Origin: JAWVFM01 sp963771655
GTDB taxonomy: Bacteria; Actinomycetota; Thermoleophilia; Solirubrobacterales; 70-9
Length of the DNA: 64,000 nt
Direction: 5' to 3'
NCBI GenBank assembly: GCA_963771655.1
Contig: CAVYUG010000004.1
Span: forward strand, 310,001 to 374,000
Part shown: positions 33,418 to 40,596 of the stretch, piece by piece
How positions within the stretch are numbered: position 1 is the stretch's first letter
Layout: every line of letters begins with the position of its first letter
Made by a program: the position numbers and the translations under genes
The notes under the pieces: generated by a model
The model's database searches: none
The model's input: the letters and a program-made list of their open reading frames with translations, nothing else
Told to the model about the DNA's origin: nothing

Positions 33418-33591
33418 GTGCTCTGGGTGGCAGTCGGAGCGTTGGTCCTTGCGATCCCGTTCGGTTACGCGATCAGCCGTGCTCAGCCGGTCTGGGGACA
33501 GCCGGTCGGATGGTTCGGGGGCTGGCTTGGTGCGGCCGTCGCCCTCTCGACGGGCGGCGCCCTCGTTTATGCGTTCGTCCACGCCGTCTGA
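33418..33591 (+). CDS. Small two-TM membrane protein (57 aa), unknown
   Basis: 57 codons from GTG to TGA. The translation is two hydrophobic helices (LWVAVGALVLAIPFGYAISRA and GWFGGWLGAAVALSTGGALVYAFVHAV) with a short hydrophilic turn (QPVWGQPV), which is unlikely by chance in a GC-rich frame. A TAGCCT box lies seven bases upstream of the GTG. No family recognised. Function unknown. Confidence 0.5.
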   Translation: MLWVAVGALVLAIPFGYAISRAQPVWGQPVGWFGGWLGAAVALSTGGALVYAFVHAV

Positions 33592-33949
33592 TCCACGTGC
33601 TCCAGGACCGGTTCACCGAGGGCGGCCCTATTGCCGCCAGAGCCTACGCCGGTGATCCTTCGGAGCTGCGGCGGTCTTCGGTGCTGCGCTGGGCACCGAC
33701 CCAAGCTCCCCGGCACGTCTGTTGGGTCTGCTGTGGCCTTGATCTCCGTTTGGGCGCCCGCGTAGGAGTAGCGCAGCGTCCTGGTTGATCCCCTTCGTCA
33801 TCGCCACGTTCCGAAGCGCGCCGGCCACGTCGCGGGCGAAGGTGAACGCGATCAAGCTCGGCCGGTAAGCCCCCTCCGCGCGGGCAGGACTTCGGCCCCC
33901 GCCGGCGAACCTCCCAGCGAGGTCCAACCCGCCAGCCAAGGAGAGGGAA
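33592..33949. other. Gap without recognisable gene
   Basis: About 360 bp. Open frames on the minus strand cross it but show no family motif; one stretch (FTFARDVAGALRNVAM) looks protein-like yet leads nowhere. The last 15 bases contain AAGGAGAGGGAA, the ribosome site of the next gene. Confidence 0.45.
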
Positions 33950-34354
33950 ATGGAAGCAGCGGATCGAGGGCGAAAGACCGACTCTGGATGGGCGGCCTTC
34001 GCGGGCGTGATCATGTTCGTCGTGGGCTCCCTCGACGCTCTCTGGGGCCTTGGCGCCATCCTCAATGACAACGTCGTCGTTGTCGGCGGCCACGGCGCGA
34101 TCATCGCCGACATCACGACGTGGGGCTGGGTGCACCTGATCATGGGATCGGTCGTCGCCCTGACCGGTCTCGGCCTGCTCACCGGCAATACGGCCGCGCG
34201 GTGGGCCGGCATCTTCTTCGTGTCCGTGAACGCGATCTCTCAGATCGTCTGGTTCCCGGCAGCCCCGCTTTGGGCCTTTCTCCTGATCCTTCTCGACGTC
34301 ACGATCATCTACCAGCTGACGGTCCGCTGGGGCGCGCAGGCCAGCTGGGATTGA
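33950..34354 (+). CDS. Four-TM membrane protein, DUF7144-like
   Basis: 134 residues. Four predicted helices: WAAFAGVIMFVVGSLDALWGLGAI, TTWGWVHLIMGSVVALTGLGLL, WAGIFFVSVNAISQIVWFP, LWAFLLILLDVTIIYQLTV. The WGW-HLI and AISQI-W-P-W motifs are those of a common actinobacterial membrane family (DUF7144). Strong AAGGAGAGG ribosome site. No enzymatic signature; function unknown. Confidence 0.85.
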   Translation: MEAADRGRKTDSGWAAFAGVIMFVVGSLDALWGLGAILNDNVVVVGGHGAIIADITTWGWVHLIMGSVVALTGLGLLTGNTAARWAGIFFVSVNAISQIVWFPAAPLWAFLLILLDVTIIYQLTVRWGAQASWD

Positions 34355-34360
34355 CGAGCC

Positions 34361-34805
34361 TCAGTCCGCCGGGTCGGCGGACCGTTTCAGGGCCGCATCG
34401 CGCATCGCCTCGAGCGACTTCTCCAGCCAGGCCGTGAAATAGCGGCGCCCGGCCACGGCGTCGAAGACCTTGAACCCGAACGTCTGCGGCTCCATCCCGA
34501 CCTCACCCTGGACGAAGGTCCCGTCCTGCGCGGCGGTCAGCTCGAGCTCGACGAAGCCGCCGGTGTTTACGCACTTGATGTGGAACCGCTCCGGGTCGTC
34601 GAAGGCATTGATCCGGAACTGCCGCTCGGCCTTTCCCATGGGGACCTTCAAGACCTCGCGGTACTCGCAACCCTCGGCAATCTGATCGAAATCGACCTCG
34701 ACGACGTCGGGCCACCAGTCGGGGTGGTGCTCGACGTCGGCGATGAGCCGCCAGACGACCTCGTCGCGGCGCCTCGATGAACTTCTGCTGGCGAACGCGG
34801 GACAC
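34361..34805 (-). CDS. SRPBCC/polyketide-cyclase-like protein, one frameshift
   Basis: START-fold ligand-binding protein. The N-terminus (VSRVRQQKFIEAP) and the remainder (RDEVVWRLIADVEHHPDWWPDVVEVDF ... EKSLEAMRDAALKR) are in different frames joined near 34772; with one base removed the protein is 147 residues. HHPDWWPDV and the long C-terminal helix are typical of SRPBCC. GTG start with AAGGGG upstream. Lies ten bases after the SnoaL-like gene on the same strand, so probably one operon of small alpha+beta-barrel proteins. Confidence 0.78.
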
Positions 34806-34815
34806 GGGCGCCCCT

Positions 34816-35253
34816 TCAGCTCTCCAGGCCGGCGGCCTCGAAGGCCGAGGCCGAGTCGAGAAAGCCCTGTATCGATGCCACCTTGGCACCCCTGAAGCGA
34901 AAAACGTGGAACAACGGCTGCTCGATCGGAACGGAGCTCTGACTGCCGAGCAGCTTGACCCGTGAACGTACCACCAGCGCGTCGCCCGCCTCGTTCAGGA
35001 TCTCCTCGGGAGTCCATCCCCAGGACTGGACGAGGGTCGACGTGTTCTCGAACCACTTGCGAACCCCGTCGTGCCCTCGGTAGACGTCCGTGTCGGGAAT
35101 CTGCGGAAGCTCGTGTACCTCCACGTCGGGATCGAGGTCGGCGATCCACGCCTCGAGGTCCATGCGGCTCAGCGCCGCGTAGCCGCGCCGAAGCAGTTCG
35201 ACCCGATCGGTCCCCACCCCGGAAGTATCGGTTCCTTCGGGTGGGCCGCTCAC
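34816..35253 (-). CDS. SnoaL-like (NTF2 fold) protein
   Basis: 145 residues of nuclear transport factor 2 fold: ELLRRGYAALSRMDLEAWIADLDPDVEVHELPQIPDTDVYRGHDGVRKWFEN is the classic opening, followed by four strands (VVRSRVKLLG, PLFHVFRFRGAKVASIQGF). Such proteins are hydrolases/isomerases or unknown stress proteins; no substrate can be named. GTG start seven bases below TAGGTT. First gene of a two-gene unit with the SRPBCC protein. Confidence 0.82.
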   Translation of the reverse strand: MSGPPEGTDTSGVGTDRVELLRRGYAALSRMDLEAWIADLDPDVEVHELPQIPDTDVYRGHDGVRKWFENTSTLVQSWGWTPEEILNEAGDALVVRSRVKLLGSQSSVPIEQPLFHVFRFRGAKVASIQGFLDSASAFEAAGLES

Positions 35254-35260
35254 GAGGCGA

Positions 35261-35270
35261 AACCTATAAT
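35261..35270. promoter_or_regulatory. Overlapping divergent -10 boxes
   Basis: AACCTATAAT carries TATAAT on the plus strand (35265-35270) for the bifunctional nuclease gene and TAGGTT on the minus strand (35261-35266), seven bases from the SnoaL-like start. Two promoters share the same ten bases, so transcription of the two units may be mutually exclusive. Confidence 0.42.
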
Positions 35271-35312
35271 GGCCGCAGGCCCAGCGAGCGACCGGCCTGG
35301 AGGGCTTGGCAC

Positions 35313-35807
35313 GTGCAGCAGATGCAGATCTACGGCGTCAGCTTCGACATGGTCGGCAAGCAGCCGATCGTGCTGCTGAAGACGGTCGACGGCAATCGCT
35401 TCCTGCCGATCTGGATCGGTCATCCCGAGGCGGCGGCGATCCTGATGAAGCTCCAGGGCGCCTCGACGCCACGCCCGATGACGCACGACCTGCTCTCGGA
35501 GATGCTCGAACAGCTCGACGCCAAATGCGAGCGCGTCGCCGTCACCGAGCTTCGCGACAACACGTTCTACGCGCAGATCACGATCTCCGTCAACGGCTCG
35601 TCGATCGACGTCGACTCTCGCCCCTCCGACGCCATCGCCCTCGCGGTGCGGACCTCGGCGCCGATCTTCGCGGCCGACGACGTGATCGAGGAGTCCTCGA
35701 TCGAGTTCGAGCACGAGGTCGAGGACACCGAGGAGGTCGTCGAGAAGTTCAAGGACTTCCTCGACCAGGTGAGCCCCGAGGACTTCGCCGCCGGTGAGGA
35801 CGACTAG
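35313..35807 (+). CDS. Bifunctional nuclease family protein (DUF151)
   Basis: 164 residues. QQMQIYGVSFDMVGKQPIVLLKTVDGNRFLPIWIGHPEAAAI is the BFN domain hallmark; RPMTHDLLSEMLEQL and SRPSDAIALAVRTSAPIF follow. C-terminal acidic extension (EVEDTEEVVEKFKDFLDQVSPEDF) resembles a UVR-like helix region found in related proteins. GTG chosen because GGAGG sits nine bases before it; ATG at 35322 is an alternative. Role in RNA/DNA degradation or stress is inferred from the family. Confidence 0.9.
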   Translation: MQQMQIYGVSFDMVGKQPIVLLKTVDGNRFLPIWIGHPEAAAILMKLQGASTPRPMTHDLLSEMLEQLDAKCERVAVTELRDNTFYAQITISVNGSSIDVDSRPSDAIALAVRTSAPIFAADDVIEESSIEFEHEVEDTEEVVEKFKDFLDQVSPEDFAAGEDD

Positions 35808-36742
35808 CTCGCGGGCATCCGGCGCCCGTCGATCCGCACGCGTCCGATCCGCACCACGTCCCAGGCGAGGCCCACTCGCTCGAGGCCGCTGATCACGACC
35901 GCTGAGAGGTCCAGCTGACGGCGCTCGAGGCCATGCCTCGCTGACGTTGGAAAGGCGTGGTGGCCGTTGTGCCAGGACTCCCCGAAGGTGAGCGGCGCGA
36001 GCCAGGCGAGATTCCGCGACTCGTCGCCGGTGGCGAACGGCTGGCGGCCGAAGAAGTGGCACAGCGAGTTGACGCTGAACGTCGCATGGTGCAGGACGAA
36101 GAGCCGGGCGGCGCCGCCCCATAGCATCCCGGTAAGGCCGCCGATCACCGATCCCGTCAGGGCGACCCCAAGGCCGAACGGAAAGGCGAGCCCGGCCAGG
36201 GCCCAGACCACGAATGTCCGATCGACGAAGACGATCGCGCGGTCATCGAGAAGATCCTTCGCGTAGCGGGCCTCGTCGGCCACCTCGGGGTCGCTGAAGA
36301 CCCAACCGATGTGGGCGTGGACGAGACCCCCGAGCGCGCCGATCAGCCCGCCGCGGCGGCCGACGTGAGGGCTGTGCGGATCGCCCTCCGCGTCGGAGAA
36401 CCGGTGATGCTTGCGGTGGGTGGCGACCCACTCGATCACCGGTCCTTCGACGGCGGCCGACCCGAGGATCGCCGCCGCGACCCGGACCCAGCGGTAGGTC
36501 CTGAAGCTGCGATGCGTGAGGAGCCGGTGGAACCCGACCGTCACGCCGAGGCCGGTCAGCGTGTAGGTGACGACGAAGACCAGGAGGTCATCGAGCCGCA
36601 GCAGGCTGCCCCAGCTGAAGACGATGCCGAGGACGAGGAGCACCGCCGGCGCGGCGGTGACGAATGCGCTCGCGGCGCGGTCGATCGCGAGATGCTCGAC
36701 GGCGCGGACATCCCTCTCCACGGCGGCGCGGGCGCCGCTCAT
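35804..36742 (-). CDS. Acyl-CoA/fatty acid delta-9 desaturase
   Basis: 312-residue integral-membrane di-iron desaturase. Three His boxes: HRLLTH, HRKHH and HNGHH, plus four TM helices and the VEGPVIEWVATHRKHHR block. Introduces a double bond into acyl-CoA (stearoyl type) and so adjusts membrane fluidity. Convergent with the nuclease gene with a four-base overlap. Upstream 195 bp hold no gene. Confidence 0.92.
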   Translation of the reverse strand: MSGARAAVERDVRAVEHLAIDRAASAFVTAAPAVLLVLGIVFSWGSLLRLDDLLVFVVTYTLTGLGVTVGFHRLLTHRSFRTYRWVRVAAAILGSAAVEGPVIEWVATHRKHHRFSDAEGDPHSPHVGRRGGLIGALGGLVHAHIGWVFSDPEVADEARYAKDLLDDRAIVFVDRTFVVWALAGLAFPFGLGVALTGSVIGGLTGMLWGGAARLFVLHHATFSVNSLCHFFGRQPFATGDESRNLAWLAPLTFGESWHNGHHAFPTSARHGLERRQLDLSAVVISGLERVGLAWDVVRIGRVRIDGRRMPAS

Positions 36743-36937
36743 CCCAGCCTGCGCAGGCGACCTGAGGACCGGCTCAACTGACTGCTCTACCTTCTCGCGG
36801 TCCGAGCGGCGGCTCTCTTCGCTCCTCCGTTCGTCCCGACGTTCGAAGTCGGAGACCTCAGCGTCCTCGGGCGGGCTGGCTGCGATGCCGTCGAGCCCGG
36901 GTAAGCGATCGGCCTGTCGTGCAGGCTACTGCCTCAG

Positions 36938-37489
36938 TCAGCCCATGTGGAGCATCGGGTGGTCGAGTCCGTGCTCCTCGCAGAGCCGGGGGATGCTCGT
37001 CGGGTCCGCCTCCAGGCCGTAGCGCGCTCCGACCTGGCCGATCTGCTCCGGCGAGAGCGCGGTGGCGAACACCTCCGCGAGCTCCTCGAAGTAGTGCTCG
37101 AAGCCTCCCGGCGAGATGATCTCGAGGATCCGGCACGGGCCGTCATCGGGGTTCCAGAACGTGTGCCACTGGTCGCGCGGCTTGAACGCGAGGTCGCCCC
37201 TCTCCGCGTAGACGACGTCGTCGCCCAGAAGCGCGCCCATGCGGCCCTCCACGACGAAGCTGTACTCGTCCTCGCGGGAGTGCTTGTGAAGTGGCGCGAC
37301 GAGCGTCTTCGGCGGGATCGGGTGCTCGACGAGGGAGAAGCCGCCGCCCGTCTCCTCGGTGTAGGTCATGAACCGCACGCCGACCGACTGGAGGTCGACG
37401 GCCTCGCCCTCGCCCGGCCCGAGGATGCGTGGACCCTGCGATGCGTCGAACCGCTCGAGGGTTCGCGCTCTCTGTGCCGTGTCGCTCAT
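36938..37489 (-). CDS. Cupin-domain protein
   Basis: 183 residues. Single cupin barrel: APLHKHSREDEYSFVVEGRMGALLGDD (metal ligands HxH and E) and DLAFKPRDQWHTFWNP (second motif). A long C-terminal helical extension (EEHGLDHPML) is seen in quercetinase/dimethylsulfoniopropionate-type cupins, but substrate is unknown. ATG follows GGAGAG. Divergent from the TetR gene, which is its probable regulator. Confidence 0.85.
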   Translation of the reverse strand: MSDTAQRARTLERFDASQGPRILGPGEGEAVDLQSVGVRFMTYTEETGGGFSLVEHPIPPKTLVAPLHKHSREDEYSFVVEGRMGALLGDDVVYAERGDLAFKPRDQWHTFWNPDDGPCRILEIISPGGFEHYFEELAEVFATALSPEQIGQVGARYGLEADPTSIPRLCEEHGLDHPMLHMG

Positions 37490-37552
37490 CTTCTCTCCTC
37501 CAATAAATCGTTGAACGGTAGTGTATCGCGAACCTAGCACAGATCCGGCCCA

Positions 37553-37573
37553 TGTGTCAAGATTGATTACACA
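37553..37573 (+). promoter_or_regulatory. Candidate TetR operator
   Basis: TGTGT and ACACA arms, 11 bases apart, form an imperfect inverted repeat that ends four bases before the tetR ATG in the 87-bp divergent gap. Such sites usually bind the adjacent TetR dimer. The gap is markedly AT-rich. Confidence 0.42.
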
Positions 37574-37576
37574 CAA

Positions 37577-38197
37577 ATGTCTACCGAAGCTAAGAAGCGC
37601 CGCGGCCGCGTATACCGCAAGCGCCTTCGCGCCGAGCAGGAGGCCGAGACACGTGAGCGGATCGCGGCGGCGACAGCGAGGCTCCATCAGACCGTCGGGC
37701 CGGCGCGGACGACCGTCAGCGGGGTGGCGAAGGAGGCGGGAGTGCAGCGAGCCACCGTCTACCGCCATTTCCCGACGGACGAGTCCCTGTTCGAGGCGTG
37801 CACGGCGCACTTCTACGCGCGTCACCCGATGCCCGACCTCGAGACGTGGGCGAGCGTCCGCGATCCCGACGCCCGCCTGCGGATAGCCCTCGCCGAGATG
37901 TACGCCTACTTCGAGGAGACCGAGGAGATGCTTGACCGAACCGGGCGCGACCGGGGGAGGGTTCCGGCGATGGCGAGGGCGGTGGGCCGGTTCACCGATT
38001 ACTTCGAGCGGGCGGTCGCGACCCTTCTTCGCGGCCGTCCCGAACGGGGCCGACCGCGGGCGCGCGTCGCCGGGGTCATCGGCCACGCCCTCTCCTTCCC
38101 GACCTGGCAGTCCCTCGTCCGCATGAATGACCTCGAGCCCGCGGAGGCGGTCGAGGTGATGACCAGGCTGGTCGCCGCCGCCGGCGGACGCGGCTAG
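37577..38197 (+). CDS. TetR/AcrR family transcriptional regulator
   Basis: 206 residues. Basic N-terminal tail (KKRRGRVYRKRLRAEQEAETRERI), HTH VSGVAKEAGVQRATVYRHFPTDESLFEAC, then helical ligand-binding domain. Probably represses itself and the divergent cupin gene. ATG with little ribosome site. Ends four bases into the convergent ddl homologue. Confidence 0.9.
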   Translation: MSTEAKKRRGRVYRKRLRAEQEAETRERIAAATARLHQTVGPARTTVSGVAKEAGVQRATVYRHFPTDESLFEACTAHFYARHPMPDLETWASVRDPDARLRIALAEMYAYFEETEEMLDRTGRDRGRVPAMARAVGRFTDYFERAVATLLRGRPERGRPRARVAGVIGHALSFPTWQSLVRMNDLEPAEAVEVMTRLVAAAGGRG

Positions 38198-39132
38198 GCG
38201 GGTGCGCCCGCGCGCCGCACGGCGAGCTCGACGATGCGCTCAACCGCCTCCTCGAAGGCGAGGCCGGCGGCCTCGGTCGCCATCGGGAAGAGGCTCGTGT
38301 CGGTAAGGCCCGGGACGGCGTTCACCTCGATCACCTCGGGGCCGGCATCTCCGAGCAGGACGTCGACACGAGCGAAGCCCTCGCATCCGAGGGCCTTCCA
38401 GGTGGCGCGCGCGGCATCGGTGACCGCGCCACCTGTCGCCTCGTCGAGCTCGGCCGGGCACACGTACTCGGTCCTGCCGATCTCGTAGCGCGCCTCGTAG
38501 CTGAACTCGTCCCCCTCCTTCGGGAGCACCTCGACGATCGGCAGCGGCTCACCGTCGAGCAGGCCGACGGTGAGCTCGCGGCCCGACACGTGGCGCTCGA
38601 GCATCACCCTGTCGTCGTAGCTGAACGCGGCGAGAAGCGCCTCGGGAACGTCCGCGCGCGAGGCTGCGAACCGCACCCCGAGCGCCGAGCCCCCCCGCGC
38701 GGGCTTGACCACGAGAGGAAAGCCGAGGCGGTCCTCGATCTCCTCGAGCGCGTCGGCGGCGCCGAGCTCGCGGAAGGCCGTGGCATTGAACGCGACCCAG
38801 TCCGGCGTCGGGATCCCTGCCGCGCGCAGCTCGTGCTTGGCGGCTACCTTGTCGGCCGCGCGCCCGCAGGAGGCGATGCCCGGGCCCGTGTAGGGGATGT
38901 CGAGGATCTCGAGCAGCTCCTGCGCCGTGCCGTCCTCGCCGCCCGCCCCGTGGAGGGCGATGAAGGCAATGTCGGGCCGCGCCTCCTTCAACCGCCTCAC
39001 GAGGTCGCCGCCCGCGTCGACCGGAACGACCTCGTGGCCGAGCTTCTCGAGCGCGTCCTCCACCCTCGCGCCCGAGCGCATGGAGACCTGCCGCTCGAGT
39101 GACCGACCACCCTTGAGAACGGCGACCTTCAT
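38194..39132 (-). CDS. D-alanine--D-alanine ligase homologue (second copy)
   Basis: 312-residue ATP-grasp ligase: VLKGGRSLERQVSMRSG, HGAGGEDGTAQELLE, VKPARGGSALGVRF, EARYEIGRTEYVCPA, EVNAVPGLTDTSL. Compared with the first Ddl here, the Ser-Ser loop is GSA and the loop Lys before the catalytic Tyr is Arg, but the Glu, Ser and Tyr triad positions appear kept. ATG overlaps the aminotransferase stop (ATGA), so the two are coupled. May be an extra Ddl or a ligase using another D-amino acid; sequence does not decide. Confidence 0.88.
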   Translation of the reverse strand: MKVAVLKGGRSLERQVSMRSGARVEDALEKLGHEVVPVDAGGDLVRRLKEARPDIAFIALHGAGGEDGTAQELLEILDIPYTGPGIASCGRAADKVAAKHELRAAGIPTPDWVAFNATAFRELGAADALEEIEDRLGFPLVVKPARGGSALGVRFAASRADVPEALLAAFSYDDRVMLERHVSGRELTVGLLDGEPLPIVEVLPKEGDEFSYEARYEIGRTEYVCPAELDEATGGAVTDAARATWKALGCEGFARVDVLLGDAGPEVIEVNAVPGLTDTSLFPMATEAAGLAFEEAVERIVELAVRRAGAPA

Positions 39133-40523
39133 CAGCCCCTCGCGAAAGGAAGGACGTCGCCGCCGCCGCCGGGCGCTTCCGGCGAGTCAACCGGGCTCTC
39201 GCGAGTGATGGACTCGTATAGCTCGACCTGCTCGGCGGTGACCTCGCCGATCCGGCGGACCCCCTCGACGATCTCCTCCTCGGAGGAGCCGGAGAAGTTG
39301 AGCCGCATCGAGCTCGAGGCCCCGCCGTCGACGAAGGCGGCGGCGCCGGGGACGAACGCCACGTTCTCCCGCAGCGCCCTGGCGAGGAGGTCGGTCGTGT
39401 CGATGTACGGGGGGAGCGTCGCCCAGAGGAAGAGGCCACCCGCCGGCACGGACCAGCTCGCCGACCTCGGAAAGTGGCGCTCGAGCGCGTCGACCATCGC
39501 GTCGCGGCGCCGGCGATAGATCTCGACCAGGCTCGCCACGTACTCCTGCCACCGCTCGGCCTCGAAGTACTCGGCGACGAAGTACTGCGTCAGGGTTGAG
39601 GTGCAGAGGTCGGTCGCCTGCTTGCCGAGAACGATCTTCTCCATCACAGGCGGAGGCGCCACGGCCCAGCCGAGGCGGATCCCCGGGGAGAGGATCTTCG
39701 AGAACGTCCCGAGATAGATCACGTAGTCCCCGCCGTCGAGCTTGTAGAGCGGATCGAGCGGGTCCCCCTCGTACCGGAGCAGGCCGTATGGGTTGTCCTC
39801 GACGATCAGGATCTCCCGTTCGCGTGCGATCTCGACGAGCCGCCGGCCGCGCTCGGCGGACAGGGTGACCCCCGAGGGATTCTGGAAGCTCGGAACCGTG
39901 TAGATGAACTTGGGCCGTCGCCCCTGGCGGTCGAGCTCCGCGAGCGTCGATTCGAGCAGGTCGATTCGCATTCCGTCCTGATCGACCGGGACCTGGATCG
40001 TGTCGGCCTGATAGCTGCAGAACACAGGGACGGCGCCGGGGTAGGTCGGCGCCTCGCAGATCACCGGGTCACCGGGGTCGATGAGCGTCTTGGTGACGAG
40101 GTCGATCGCCTGCTGGCCCCCGGTGGTGACGATGATGTCCTCGGGATCGGGCGCCATGCCCTCGGCGGCCATCACTCGTCGGATGCACTCCTTGGTGCGG
40201 CCGAAACCCTCCGTCGGGCCGTACTGGAGCGCCTCCGCAGAGGACTCCTGGGCGATGCGGGTCATCTGCGCCGCGAAGCTCGAGGGCGGGAAGGTGGAGG
40301 TGTCGGGGAGGCCGCCGGCGAGCGAGATCACCTCGGGCCGTGCCGTCACCGCCATCAGGTCGCGCATCGCCGAGGAGCGCATCACGCGCGTGCGCGCGGC
40401 GAACAGCCCGGCATACCGCTCCAGGTCGCGCGCCGACGTGTGCGCGCGCCGGCTCGGCTGCGACCGCGGGGCTGGGCGGGGCGGCGAGACGTCCTCGGGC
40501 TCAGGCATCGGCCAAGTGTGCAT
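39132..40523 (-). CDS. PLP-dependent aminotransferase, class I/II (2-aminoadipate/aromatic type)
   Basis: About 463 residues. ISLAGGLPDTSTFP, TTGGQQAIDLVTKTLIDPGDPVICEAPTY, PSFQNPSGVT, EDNPYGLLRYEG, and the Lys-bearing LGTFSKILSPGIRLGW. Matches the MocR-like/LysN aminotransferase group without an HTH domain. Start uncertain: ATG at 40523 or 40508. Directly upstream of, and overlapping, the second ddl; it may supply the amino acid ligated by that enzyme (inference). Confidence 0.88.
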   Translation of the reverse strand: MHTWPMPEPEDVSPPRPAPRSQPSRRAHTSARDLERYAGLFAARTRVMRSSAMRDLMAVTARPEVISLAGGLPDTSTFPPSSFAAQMTRIAQESSAEALQYGPTEGFGRTKECIRRVMAAEGMAPDPEDIIVTTGGQQAIDLVTKTLIDPGDPVICEAPTYPGAVPVFCSYQADTIQVPVDQDGMRIDLLESTLAELDRQGRRPKFIYTVPSFQNPSGVTLSAERGRRLVEIAREREILIVEDNPYGLLRYEGDPLDPLYKLDGGDYVIYLGTFSKILSPGIRLGWAVAPPPVMEKIVLGKQATDLCTSTLTQYFVAEYFEAERWQEYVASLVEIYRRRRDAMVDALERHFPRSASWSVPAGGLFLWATLPPYIDTTDLLARALRENVAFVPGAAAFVDGGASSSMRLNFSGSSEEEIVEGVRRIGEVTAEQVELYESITRESPVDSPEAPGGGGDVLPFARG

Positions 40524-40583
40524 GAACGCGTCCCCGTGCGCGCAGGCCGCCGCCCGATCGGCGCCCCCTCGCGGTCCCGGCAT

Positions 40584-40589
40584 TACCCT
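40584..40589 (+). promoter_or_regulatory. -10 box of secreted hydrolase gene (leaderless)
   Basis: TACCCT seven bases before the GTG at 40597; no ribosome site. Confidence 0.38.
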
Positions 40590-40596
40590 CCCGCGC

